From a bacterium (GTDB lineage Bacteria; Chloroflexota; Dormibacteria; UBA8260; Bog-877), in contig JAKABA010000018.1 in assembly GCA_021802115.1 (NCBI GenBank), forward strand, positions 1-47,463: a DNA stretch of 47,463 nucleotides. Reading direction: 5' to 3'. This document shows, one piece after another, positions 23,560 through 31,545 of this stretch. Under the pieces are notes generated by a model that saw nothing but the letters and a program-made list of their open reading frames with translations, ran no database searches and was not told the DNA's origin. Within the stretch, counting starts at the first letter, position 1; every line of letters begins with the position of its first letter. The position numbers and the translations under genes were made by a program.

Positions 23560-25798
23560 CCGCCGCCGGCAACAGGGTGCGCCCCAATATGTGAATGTCC
23601 GTGTCCTTGGCGAGCCGGATGACCTCGAAGGCGACCGATCGCTCCCAGGGCAGGCGGTGCCGGACCCGCGGGGCGGGCATGATGAGGGTCGTCACCTGAT
23701 GGGACTCAGCCCAACCAACCAAGGTCGCCGCCACCGTACCGCTGCGCGGCAGCGGTACCAGTGCCACTCCGTTCTTGGCTGCGAGCCGCGAGAGCTCCTC
23801 CACCGCTCTCGCCTCCCTCTGGTCCGGCCGCGGCTGAGTGACCGTGACCAGCGACAGCTCCGCGTCCTCGCGTCTGGCCATGGTGAGACCGGCTTCCAGC
23901 AGCTGGGCCGCCAGATCCACCCGCTCCGGGCGCATGGCAACTGCAATCCGCTCCTGAACCGCCCATAGCGTCCTGATGGAGTTGGTGGCGATGTAGCGCT
24001 GCAGGCGCTGCTCGGTGTGCCGGGCCACCAACCTCAAGGTGGCATCACGCAGGTCTCCGAGGAGTTCCTCCCGGTAGGCAGACAGGGCTCCCGCCACCTC
24101 GTCAGGGGGCACGATCCACCCGGCTCGCACCCTCTCCCGCAGCTCGGCGGGAGGGATATCGACCAGCTCGATCTCGTCGGCCTGGTCCAGAATGCGGCTT
24201 GGCACTGAGCCCGTCAGCCCATGGTGCTGGTCGCGCAAGGCCTCCAACTGACCTCGAGCAATTTCAAACCCGGGCAGGTCGATGACGCCGATCGTGCCCA
24301 CGACGTTGATGCCCGCTGCCAGCAATCGCTGGACCTGGAGGTAGCGCGGCTCATGAGTCTCCAGGTCCCGCACCGACAGGTCGTCAACGCACGCGACGCT
24401 GGGGTTGCTGCGCAGCACCGCATCCACGTCGACGGCGCCCGTGGGCAGCGCCGGAATCTGGCGCAGTCGGCTGAGCAGGACCTGGACTGCGGCCCGCCCC
24501 CGACCCCCGACGGCGGCGACCACCACCTCAGCCCCGCGGCGCTGGCGGCGGCTTGCCTCCTCCAGCATCCGGGTGGTCTTGCCGACCCCGGGCGCGTACC
24601 CGATGTACAGCCGCAGCGACCCCTGGGTTCCGCGCCTGGCCTCCCGCTGGAGGATCGCCGCCGGATCCGGGCGCGCATCCCCCGATCCCGCAGAGACTGC
24701 CCCCAGCCGCCGACCAATGACGTGCAGATGGCGGTCGTTGAGCTCCTCGAGCAGCCGCGCGAGCAGCGCCTGCTGGCGCGACCCAGGTCGACTGCCGGCA
24801 GGAGCCGCGAGCATGATGTGGGTGGCCTCGGAACGTTCGATCTCAGCGGCAATCGCCGCCACCGAGCCGGTGTCAGAGCAGGCTCTGTAGGTGGCGCCCA
24901 GGTCCTCTGCGAGGCGGGCGGCCTCTGCGAGCGCCTCAGTCCCATGGCCGGGCTCGCCCACCGCCATGACCTCGACCGGGGCCGACAGCCGTCGACCCAT
25001 CCGCACCCCTCGGCGGATCAGACCCAGTGCGGTGGCATCGGCGGCCGCGACGATGAGAACCCGGTCGAGCGCCTGGCTCGGGGCCGCCGCGACGCTCCGG
25101 GCCTGCCGGTGCTGGACTGTGTAGAGAAGCGCCAACTCGCGCAGGGCCGCCAGATTCCCCTCCCGGAAGAAGCTGTTCAGGGCCACCTCGACCCGCTCTG
25201 GAGGATAGATGTTCCCGTGGCGCATGCGCTTGCGCAGCGCTTCAGGGGTGATGTCAGCTAGGCGTAGCTCGGACGCGCTTTGGAGCACAAAGTCGGGCAC
25301 GGTCTCCCGGACGGAGACCCCCGTCACCTGCTCCACCACATCGCGCAGGCTCTCGATGTGCTGAATGTTCACGGTGGTCCACACGTTGACCCCACCGTCG
25401 AGCAAGGCCTCGACGTCCTGCCAGCGTTTGGCGTGACACATTCCAGGCACGTTGGTGTGGGCCAGCTCATCGACCAGCGCCAGCTCCGGGCGGCGCTCAA
25501 GCGTCGCCTCCAGATCCATCTCCTCGACCTCAATGCCCCGGTACACCACCTTGAGCGGAGGAATCCGCTCAAGGCCGTCGAGCGCCTCCTCCGTGAGCGG
25601 TCGGCCGTAAGTCTGCACCCATGCCACCACCACGTCGGTCCCAGTGGTCAGCTCGCGGCGCCCCTCCTCCAACATCGAATACGTCTTGCCAACTCCGGGC
25701 GCGGATCCCAGGAACACGGTCAGCGTCCCCCGGCCCGCCACCTTCCCACGCCGTGGGACCGTCGCTGCCGGCTGGGCCGGCGTCATCCCAGAGGGCAC
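23531..25798 (-). CDS. Tandem-duplicated KdpD sensor protein (two KdpD-N plus USP units, no kinase)
   Basis: A 755-residue soluble protein. Unit 1: Walker A GSAPGVGKT (31-39), ELALVDELAHTNVPG, NVWTTVNIQHIESL and a universal-stress-protein-like domain to about 375. Unit 2 repeats the plan: Walker A GYAPGVGKT near 400, VACVDDLSVRDLETHEPRY, a second KdpD domain and a second USP-like domain ending HILGRTLLP. There is no DUF4118 membrane part, HisKA or ATPase domain. In canonical KdpD one such unit precedes the kinase in one chain. The partner kinase is the divergent gene at 26117. Unit 2 has diverged in Walker B (DD for DE). It probably senses K+, c-di-AMP or nucleotides and controls the kinase in trans. 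GTG start with GGAGGAGGG upstream. Confidence 0.85.
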   Translation of the reverse strand: MPSGMTPAQPAATVPRRGKVAGRGTLTVFLGSAPGVGKTYSMLEEGRRELTTGTDVVVAWVQTYGRPLTEEALDGLERIPPLKVVYRGIEVEEMDLEATLERRPELALVDELAHTNVPGMCHAKRWQDVEALLDGGVNVWTTVNIQHIESLRDVVEQVTGVSVRETVPDFVLQSASELRLADITPEALRKRMRHGNIYPPERVEVALNSFFREGNLAALRELALLYTVQHRQARSVAAAPSQALDRVLIVAAADATALGLIRRGVRMGRRLSAPVEVMAVGEPGHGTEALAEAARLAEDLGATYRACSDTGSVAAIAAEIERSEATHIMLAAPAGSRPGSRQQALLARLLEELNDRHLHVIGRRLGAVSAGSGDARPDPAAILQREARRGTQGSLRLYIGYAPGVGKTTRMLEEASRRQRRGAEVVVAAVGGRGRAAVQVLLSRLRQIPALPTGAVDVDAVLRSNPSVACVDDLSVRDLETHEPRYLQVQRLLAAGINVVGTIGVIDLPGFEIARGQLEALRDQHHGLTGSVPSRILDQADEIELVDIPPAELRERVRAGWIVPPDEVAGALSAYREELLGDLRDATLRLVARHTEQRLQRYIATNSIRTLWAVQERIAVAMRPERVDLAAQLLEAGLTMARREDAELSLVTVTQPRPDQREARAVEELSRLAAKNGVALVPLPRSGTVAATLVGWAESHQVTTLIMPAPRVRHRLPWERSVAFEVIRLAKDTDIHILGRTLLPAAVSAGEPAPR

Positions 25799-26116
25799 TA
25801 ACGGTCCCTCCTCCGCTCAGCGCGAAGCCGCACCGCCGGGCGGGTGAGAGCTACGAAATGAGAATCGCGGGCTGCCGCGTGCACGCGACCATCATGATCG
25901 GTTTCCCAGATCGAGGGCGCTCGGTCTGATCCGGGCGCACCCGGGTCCCACCCGAACCCGGTGGTGGGAGCCGCGCTCCGAAGCTCGACCACTCTCGCCA
26001 GGGCTGGGGCCGTTGGACGCTGACCAGCGCTGCCCGCGCTCCTGCTGAGCGTTGATGGGAGCGCTCGGACAAGCGGAGTATCGCTCGTTCTCAGCTTGCT
26101 ACGATCGGAACCGAAC
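25799..26116. other. Divergent regulatory region between the KdpD sensor and kinase genes
   Basis: About 320 bp with no gene. It contains the ribosome site of the sensor gene on the minus strand. On the plus strand TACGAT (26100-26105) is a possible -10 box 11 nt before the kinase ATG. Confidence 0.4.
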
Positions 26117-27364
26117 ATGGTGCAGCTGATTCCGCATTCTCTGCGCCGGAGAGCTGCGGGCGCGATCCGTCCGGTCGATGAGCCGGGCGCGTCACGATGG
26201 CGCGTCGTCCTGGGGCTCGTCCTCACCCTGGCCGCGGTGACCCTCCTCACGGCCCTTCTCAAGGCCCTGCGCCTGCCCGACCATACCCAAACGTACGAGT
26301 TCATCTATCTCGCCGTGGTCGTGGCGGCTGCGGGGGTCTACGGGTTCCCAGCAGCAATGGCGGGCTCGCTTGCGTCGGCCTTGGCCGTCGACTACTTCTT
26401 TCTACCTCCGGTGGGCCGCCTCACCATCTACTCCACCACTGAGACCTTGGCCTGGGTCGCGTTCCTCCTGGTGTGTCTGGCGGTGGCCGGGCTCACGAAT
26501 GCTCGCCGCCGCCACCTGCTGAGGCTGCGGGCGGCAACCGCGCAACTGAGAGCAAGCAACCTCGAGCTGCGCGCCGCCGAGGCGGAGTTGGAGAAGAGCA
26601 TCGCCGCTCGGACTGAACTGGCCCGCACCGAAGCGGCCTTGGCCGCGACCCGGCGGGCGGAGGCCTTTCGGCGCGAGCTCCTGGCGACTGTCAGCCATGA
26701 GCTGAGAACTCCGCTGTCAAGCTTGCTCGGATACAGCACCGCCCTGTCGGACGCAGACTGGCATAACCAGCGCTGGCGCGAGTATCCACAGCTCATCGCT
26801 GCGGAGGCGCGACGGATGAACCGCCTGTTGGACGATCTGTTGGAGATGGCGAGAATCGACACCGGGCAGGTGCACATCGAGACCCAGGTGATGGATCTGG
26901 GAGATGCCGCTAAGGAGGCGGCCCAGCGCTGGGCTCGGACGCTGGATCTGCAGGTGACTGTTCCGTCGAGCCCCACTCTGGTGATAGCCGACTGGCAGCG
27001 CGTCCAGCAGGTGCTGGACAACGCGCTGCGGAACGTGGAGCTCCATTCAGGCCAGACGCGGGCCGACATTGCGGTCCGGGAGGCGCCCCCTTACCGGCGC
27101 ACCGCCACCGAGTTGGTCGTGCGAGATCACGGGCACGGAATCGCCCCGGAGGTCCGGGATCGCCTCTTCCAGAGGTACGCGTCCGCCTCAGAGGGCGGCC
27201 TTGGCCTGGGGCTCGCCGTCAGCCGCGGCCTGACCGAGGCGATGGGGGGCGCGCTGTGGATCGACCACGCGCCCGACTCGGGAGTGCAGTTTCACCTCAT
27301 GCTCCCCCGCCCTTCACAAGCGGCGGAGCCAGAAGCGGTGCCCGCACTTCTGGCATCACCATGA
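26117..27364 (+). CDS. kdpD: KdpD C-terminal half: DUF4118 membrane histidine kinase
   Basis: A 415-residue kinase lacking the cytoplasmic KdpD/USP sensor. Four hydrophobic segments (about 30-150) match the DUF4118 membrane domain, including FPAAMAGSLASALAVDYFF with the YFF-x-PP turn. An Ala/Glu-rich coiled coil leads to the H-box LATVSHELRTPLSSLLGYS, the N-box VLDNALRNVELHS, G1 VRDHGHGIAPE and G2 GGLGLGLAVS. It should phosphorylate KdpE, whose ATG lies inside its stop (ATGA). The sensor is encoded separately on the other strand. ATG at 26117 is chosen over an upstream TTG. Confidence 0.92.
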   Translation: MVQLIPHSLRRRAAGAIRPVDEPGASRWRVVLGLVLTLAAVTLLTALLKALRLPDHTQTYEFIYLAVVVAAAGVYGFPAAMAGSLASALAVDYFFLPPVGRLTIYSTTETLAWVAFLLVCLAVAGLTNARRRHLLRLRAATAQLRASNLELRAAEAELEKSIAARTELARTEAALAATRRAEAFRRELLATVSHELRTPLSSLLGYSTALSDADWHNQRWREYPQLIAAEARRMNRLLDDLLEMARIDTGQVHIETQVMDLGDAAKEAAQRWARTLDLQVTVPSSPTLVIADWQRVQQVLDNALRNVELHSGQTRADIAVREAPPYRRTATELVVRDHGHGIAPEVRDRLFQRYASASEGGLGLGLAVSRGLTEAMGGALWIDHAPDSGVQFHLMLPRPSQAAEPEAVPALLASP

Positions 27365-28101
27365 GCGGAGTTCCGTCGGGGGCATCCGTGCTGGTTGTCG
27401 AGGACGACCCCGGCATGAGTCGATTTCTGATCGATACGCTGGAGTCGGCCGGATACCGCACGCTCAAAGCGGAGGATGGGAAGGCCTGCCTGAGAGCCCT
27501 GGGGAGCAGTGCGGTGGACATGCTGATTCTCGACCTGGGGCTGCCGGACATCGATGGGATGGACTTGCTGCGCACCATCCGGCAGTGGGAGCAGACGCCG
27601 CTCATCCTGGTCGTCAGTGCCCGGGGACAGGAGGCCGACAAGGTGTCGGCCCTGCGCGCCGGCGCCGACGACTACATTGCCAAGCCCTTCGGGGTTCAGG
27701 AGCTCTTGGCCCGGCTCGAGGCTCGTTTGCGCCGCCAGCCCCGCTCGGAGTTCGATGCTCCGATCGACCTGGGGAGGGTGCGCGTTGACCTTGCGGCCAG
27801 CCAGGCAGTGGTAGATGGGCAGCCGGTGCGTCTGACACCGATGGAGAAGGGAGTCCTTCAGGACCTTGCCCGCCACCGTGGTCGCGTGCGCACCCACCGC
27901 GAGATCCTGGCAGCGGTCTGGGGTCCTTCCTATACGGCGGAACACGCGTACGTCCGCACCATCATCCAGCGCCTGCGCGCCAAATTGGAAGAGGAGCCGG
28001 AGGCTCCGCGGCTCCTGCTCACAGTGCCCGGGGTTGGGTACCTGCTGCAGGGACAGATCGCGGCCGTCGGCCCCGGAGACGCGCACGCTGAGCCACACTG
28101 A
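27361..28101 (+). CDS. kdpE: Response regulator KdpE
   Basis: A 246-residue OmpR-class regulator. The receiver domain (8-125) has VVEDDPGMS, phospho-acceptor Asp in LILDLGLPDIDG, the Ser of VVSARG and the Lys of YIAKPFG. The C-terminal winged helix has LTPMEKGVLQDLARHRGR, the TAEHAYVRTIIQRLRAKL recognition helix and TVPGVGYLL. Phosphorylated KdpE activates kdpFABC. Its ATG overlaps the kinase stop by ATGA. The 11-bp direct repeat at 18992-19008 is its most likely target. Confidence 0.93.
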   Translation: MSGVPSGASVLVVEDDPGMSRFLIDTLESAGYRTLKAEDGKACLRALGSSAVDMLILDLGLPDIDGMDLLRTIRQWEQTPLILVVSARGQEADKVSALRAGADDYIAKPFGVQELLARLEARLRRQPRSEFDAPIDLGRVRVDLAASQAVVDGQPVRLTPMEKGVLQDLARHRGRVRTHREILAAVWGPSYTAEHAYVRTIIQRLRAKLEEEPEAPRLLLTVPGVGYLLQGQIAAVGPGDAHAEPH

Positions 28102-28726
28102 CGGCTAACTTGAACTCTGGACCGATCATCTGTCCCGGAACGCCCGGCTGATTGCGGTCGGCGCTGGGGCACCCGCATTCAACTGGACGGGCTCGATTTG
28201 GCCCGGCTCGTCTGCTGTGAGTAGTTGTCCCGGCGAGCTAATCGGTTGGAGCCGCCTGCTGGACAAACTCAGCAGGCGAGCATGCGCCAACCCCAGCCGC
28301 TCACTCGTGTTGGCCACCAGTGCTTACTTTGACCTGGCCACTGGCAGCAGGACTCGACCCCATGTCTCAAGCCCCACCCCTGATCTTCGGCCATGACCCC
28401 GAGCAGCCGTGGCGATACCCCGGTCTTCGAACAGCCGCCGCTCAAACTCGGTCTGCCGCTCGTGCTGTCCCGGCAGCGTCCTTCCTGGGAAGGCTGGTAG
28501 GAGCCACCTGGTCGCACCGAACGCGAAGGATCTCCGAGCCAACCGACCCCGGCGCCAGCTGTAGGTAGCGGGACTGGACGGGAACAGCTTCGGCAAGGAC
28601 TGGCACCGGGGCCCTCCTGTCGATCGCGTAGCCGGCTGCTACCGGACCCCGGTGCGCAGCGCCAGCTCCGTCAACTCCGCCCCACTTCCGGGCGTGCTGT
28701 TGCCTGCGCGCCATCACAGCCGCGGC
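28102..28726. other. Gene-poor region between kdpE and the SRPBCC gene
   Basis: About 625 bp with no confident gene. Two minus-strand frames between 28324 and 28717 have partly protein-like stretches (QTEFERRLFEDRGIATAA, SRYLQLAPGSVGSEILRV) in different frames, so a decayed gene is possible. I do not recognise it. Confidence 0.4.
28253..28278. terminator. Hairpin downstream of kdpE
   Basis: CGCCTGCTG (28253-28261) pairs perfectly with CAGCAGGCG (28270-28278) around an 8-nt loop, 150 bp after the kdpE stop. There is no T-tract, so termination is only a possibility. Confidence 0.35.
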
Positions 28727-29248
28727 TCAGTCGGTGCTGGTCGCGGGCTGGTCCCCAGAGCGCTCCAGCAGTTCAGCCAGGCGCTCCAAAGTCCTTGCCA
28801 TGTTGGCCCTGGTCTTGGCCGGGAGGCCGAACAGCTGCAGGAATGGGCGCTGCCGATCCTCGGAGATATCCCAGGTCTCCTTGACCAGGGTACCGCCATC
28901 CACGGGGGTCAGCTCGTACCGCCAGACGCGACCACCGACCAGATGGCCGATGGGCGGGGGCGCCGTGGTTCGCCACGCAATTCGGCGGCTCTCCTCGTAC
29001 TCGATCACGGTGTTCATCATTGAGTACGGAAGCCCCATTTGCATCTTCATGCCGAAGCTGGCCCCACTGTTGAGACGATGGAGGCCGCTCACCTTTGGAG
29101 CCTTCACAGAGCCAGACCCGTCGATGTCCGGATGGCGTCGCGGATCGGCCAGGACTGCGAAGATGGCCGCCGGTGAAGCGGGGATCAGGCGTTCGACCGT
29201 TACCCGGTAGCGGTTAGCCGATTGCGTCGCGGGTCCGGTGTTGCTCAT
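28727..29248 (-). CDS. SRPBCC (polyketide cyclase/dehydrase-type) ligand-binding protein
   Basis: A 173-residue START/SRPBCC-fold protein. Typical signs are RVTVERLIPASPAAIFAVLADPRRHPDID at the N-terminus, SMMNTVIEYEESRRIAWRT, a glycine-rich turn, YELTPVDGGTLVKETWDIS, and a C-terminal helix (MARTLERLAELL). These proteins bind hydrophobic ligands in a deep pocket; this subgroup usually has no known substrate. ATG at 29248 is taken because CATACT ends 6 nt upstream on the coding strand, consistent with a leaderless start; the longer open frame is not family-like. Confidence 0.85.
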   Translation of the reverse strand: MSNTGPATQSANRYRVTVERLIPASPAAIFAVLADPRRHPDIDGSGSVKAPKVSGLHRLNSGASFGMKMQMGLPYSMMNTVIEYEESRRIAWRTTAPPPIGHLVGGRVWRYELTPVDGGTLVKETWDISEDRQRPFLQLFGLPAKTRANMARTLERLAELLERSGDQPATSTD

Positions 29249-29290
29249 GGTGCCAGTATGCGCCGAGCGCTCATTGCCCCTCGATCGCCA

Positions 29291-29600
29291 ATGCAGGCGC
29301 CGCTGAGGCTCACCTCCGCCCTCCTCAGCAACCCGGAGCTGGCCATCCTCGGCGAGCCCACCTCGGACCTCGACCCGTGGGCCGGCACCACGCCCGAACC
29401 GCCCTCCGTAGCCTGTTCGATCGCGGCCGGGCGATCTTCCGCAACTCCTACCTGCTCGGCAAGCCTGAACACCTTTGCGATCCGGTGGTGATGATCTTGT
29501 GGGGACGCCTGATGCCCGCCGGCGCCATCGTGGAGGCGAACGGGAGGAGAGAGCTGGTCTACGATGATGGTGCCGCAGCAAGCCACGGCACAGCGCGAGA
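29291..29600 (+). pseudogene. ABC transporter ATPase remnant A (frameshifted)
   Basis: One frame from 29291 encodes LRLTSALLSNPELAILGEPT then SDLDP, the stretch around Walker B of an ABC ATPase, with the usual Asp of ILDEP changed to Gly. About 20 codons later the match moves to the next frame: ARTALRSLFDRGRAIFRNSY, LLGKPEHLCDPVVMI and WGRLMPAGAIVE, which is the H-loop region of the same protein. Walker A and signature are missing. It is a broken relic, most similar in pattern to ABC-2 drug or antibiotic exporter ATPases. Confidence 0.75.
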
Positions 29601-29627
29601 TCGAGCTGTAGAGGAACAGGCATACGC

Positions 29628-30461
29628 GTGGAGGATGCGGGCTTCTTTGGCATCGGTCACGTCGATTTGTCGGTCTCCGACGTCGAGGTGAGCGCTGCCT
29701 GGTACGAGCACGTGCTCGGGCTGCGGCGCCTACGGCGGACGGACTTTCCCGAGCGCACCATGATCGTGCTGCGCCACGACGCCTCAGGTCTCGTGGTCGG
29801 GCTCAACCAGCATCGGGGGTTCCACGGGGGGCCCTTCGACGAGCGCCGCGCCGGGCTGGACCACGTTGGCTTCGCCGTGGGCCGGCGTCAGGATCTCTAT
29901 GTCTGGCAGGAGCGTCTGGCGGCGCTCGATGTCGAGCACTCGCCGGTGGCTGACACCGAGGTTGGCTCCGCGCTCGTCTTCAGAGATCCCGATCACATCC
30001 AGCTCGAACTGTGGTGGTCCAAGTCCGCCGGGGACGCTTCGGCACCGCTGCCCGCTGATCGTGGCGTCGTCGAGCGCTCGAGCCCGCTCCCCGTCGACGA
30101 GGCGGTCCGCCGGCTCGCCGACGCGGTCACGGCTGCCGGCGCCACGGTGTTTGCCATCATCGACCATGCCGCCGGTGCACGGTCGGTCGGCCTAAACATG
30201 CCCGAGGCCAAGGTGTTGATCGTCGGCAACCCGGCTGCGGGGACGCCGGCGATGCTCGCCGCCCCTGACCTCGCCCTCGAGCTTCCGACCCGCCTCCTCG
30301 TCCGTCAGGCGTCCCGGGGCGCCTCGGGGAGCACGGTCCTCTTCTCCGACCCGACCGCCCTCGCTCGTCGCTACAGGCTCAACTCCGAGCAGGTGGCCGG
30401 CCTGGTCGGCCTGGTCTCGCTGGTCGACCGTGCGCTCGGGGGAGCGTCTGATGAGGAGTGA
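29628..30461 (+). CDS. VOC (glyoxalase-fold) protein fused to a DUF302 domain
   Basis: A 277-residue protein with two domains. Residues 5-132 are a vicinal-oxygen-chelate fold: IGHVDLSVSDVEVSAAWYEH, GLDHVGFAV and LVFRDPDHIQLELWW give the metal-ligand pattern (His, His, Glu). Residues about 150-255 match DUF302: SPLPVDEAVRRLADAVTAAG, VFAIIDHAAGARSVGL and KVLIVGNPAAGTPAMLA. I do not recall this pairing as a standard architecture. The reaction is unknown; VOC proteins include dioxygenases, lyases and resistance proteins. GTG at 29628 has GAGGAA upstream at a longish gap. It lies between two broken ABC ATPase genes. Confidence 0.8.
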   Translation: MEDAGFFGIGHVDLSVSDVEVSAAWYEHVLGLRRLRRTDFPERTMIVLRHDASGLVVGLNQHRGFHGGPFDERRAGLDHVGFAVGRRQDLYVWQERLAALDVEHSPVADTEVGSALVFRDPDHIQLELWWSKSAGDASAPLPADRGVVERSSPLPVDEAVRRLADAVTAAGATVFAIIDHAAGARSVGLNMPEAKVLIVGNPAAGTPAMLAAPDLALELPTRLLVRQASRGASGSTVLFSDPTALARRYRLNSEQVAGLVGLVSLVDRALGGASDEE

Positions 30462-30589
30462 TCAGTGCATCGCAGGTCGTGATGCATCGCCCCAACGACC
30501 TGCTCTCGGCACATCGCGGCGAACGGCATGAGCCGATGAGGGCCGTCCCGACCACCGCCGTGGTCGCTGCCGGGCCGGCGGCGATCGCC

Positions 30590-30850
30590 GCGGCCGGCGA
30601 AGGCAACCCGGAGCCGGTCATACTCGGCGGGCCCGCCTCATTCCTTGAGCCCGTCGGCCGGCACCACACCCGGACCTTCATCCGGACCATGCGCGGCCGG
30701 GCTGTACGGTCTTCCTCAACTTCCAACCGCTGAGTGATGTCGATCGGGTCTGCGGCCGGGTGGCGGCGATCTCGCGCGGACGCCTGATGGCTTCAGGCGC
30801 CTTCAAGGATCTTCTCGGTCCCAACGCGGTACACGCGGTTCGCGAGTTAC
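30590..30850 (+). pseudogene. ABC transporter ATPase remnant B (frameshifted)
   Basis: From about 30590 one frame reads GNPEPVILGGPASFLEPVGR then HHTRTFIRTMRGR, a degraded Walker B/D-loop region in which both acidic residues of ILDEP are lost. Near 30700 the match shifts frame to GCTVFLNFQPLSDVDRVCGR, VAAISRGRLMASGAF and KDLLG, the H-loop and C-terminus of an ABC ATPase. It is a different paralogue from remnant A and equally dead. The upstream part, from 30462, is unrecognisable. Confidence 0.75.
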
Positions 30851-30934
30851 CGATGCGTGCAGCATGGCCGCGGTTCGGCGGTTGGTCGGGAAAGACCCAC
30901 TGGGTGAACTTCGCGTCCCATAGCCAGTGGCTTG

Positions 30935-30955
30935 TTGGTACCAAAGTGGTATCAT
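30935..30955 (+). promoter_or_regulatory. Autoregulatory operator and -10 box of the RHH-Doc module
   Basis: TGGTACCA (30936-30943, inside the palindrome TTGGTACCAA) and TGGTATCA (30947-30954) repeat with an 11-bp period. TATCAT (30950-30955) ends 6 nt before the ATG at 30962, giving a leaderless start covered by the operator. RHH antitoxins usually bind such repeats at their own promoter. Confidence 0.55.
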
Positions 30956-30961
30956 CAGATC

Positions 30962-31168
30962 ATGGCCATGACAGTCCGCACCGACCCGGAGATGGAGCGG
31001 GCCTTGACAGCGCTGGCTCAGGCCGAGGGCGCCTCCCGGCAGGAGGTCATCCGCCGAGCCGTGCTGGATCGCTACGAGCGGCACGGTCACCGTGCCCGTG
31101 TGGGAGCCAGCACAGAGAGACTAGCAAGCCGCTGGGAAGACGTCATCGAGCGGTTAGGCCGCGTGTGA
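30962..31168 (+). CDS. Ribbon-helix-helix (CopG-type) antitoxin
   Basis: A 68-residue protein. Residues 3-45 fit the RHH DNA-binding fold: strand MTVRTDPEMERAL, helix TALAQAEGASRQEVIRRAVL, then DRYER. The C-terminal tail (SRWEDVIERLGRV) should bind and inhibit the toxin. Its GTG-TGA end overlaps the Doc start (GTG at 31165), so the pair is co-translated. It probably represses its own promoter. A second ATG at 30968 is possible, but the leaderless promoter favours 30962. Confidence 0.8.
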   Translation: MAMTVRTDPEMERALTALAQAEGASRQEVIRRAVLDRYERHGHRARVGASTERLASRWEDVIERLGRV

Positions 31169-31545
31169 CCGATGTCGAGTACCTGGACCTCGAGGACCTG
31201 CTGGGGCTGACCCGAGCTCTAGGGGCCGGACCTGTTCGCGATCTGGGCCTCCTTGACTCAGCGGCTGCCCGGCCGCGGTCCAACGCCTTCGGAGAGAACG
31301 CCTACCCAAGCCTCGATCTCAAAGCGGCGGCGCTGCTCCATTCGATCGCCCGGAATCACGCCTTGGTCGACGGCAACAAGCGCCTGGCCTGGCTAGCGAC
31401 GGTGGTCTTTCTGGATTTGAACGACCAGACCCCGGATCTCGATGACGACGCAGCCTTCGACCTGGTCATGGACGCTGCTCAGGGCACCGTGGAAGTCGAG
31501 GAGATCGCGGCGCGACTCCGTGTCGTTCGGACCAGCGCGAGTTGA
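31165..31545 (+). CDS. Fic/Doc-family toxin (death-on-curing type)
   Basis: A 126-residue Doc-like protein. The Fic motif HALVDGNKRLAWLA has the catalytic His, the Asp and the NKR anion-binding residues. Doc toxins phosphorylate elongation factor Tu and stop translation. Other visible features are an N-terminal YLDLEDLLGL segment, NAYPSLDLKAAALLHSIARN and a C-terminal helix. The GTG start overlaps the antitoxin stop. P1 Doc pairs with Phd, whereas here the partner is an RHH protein, a pairing seen in many actinobacterial and Chloroflexota modules. Confidence 0.85.
   Translation: MTDVEYLDLEDLLGLTRALGAGPVRDLGLLDSAAARPRSNAFGENAYPSLDLKAAALLHSIARNHALVDGNKRLAWLATVVFLDLNDQTPDLDDDAAFDLVMDAAQGTVEVEEIAARLRVVRTSAS

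Noticed and set aside
27256..27360. Upstream extension of the kdpE frame
   Set aside because: The extra codons lie inside the kinase gene's last segment. ATG at 27361 overlaps its stop as ATGA and begins the receiver domain at the normal place.
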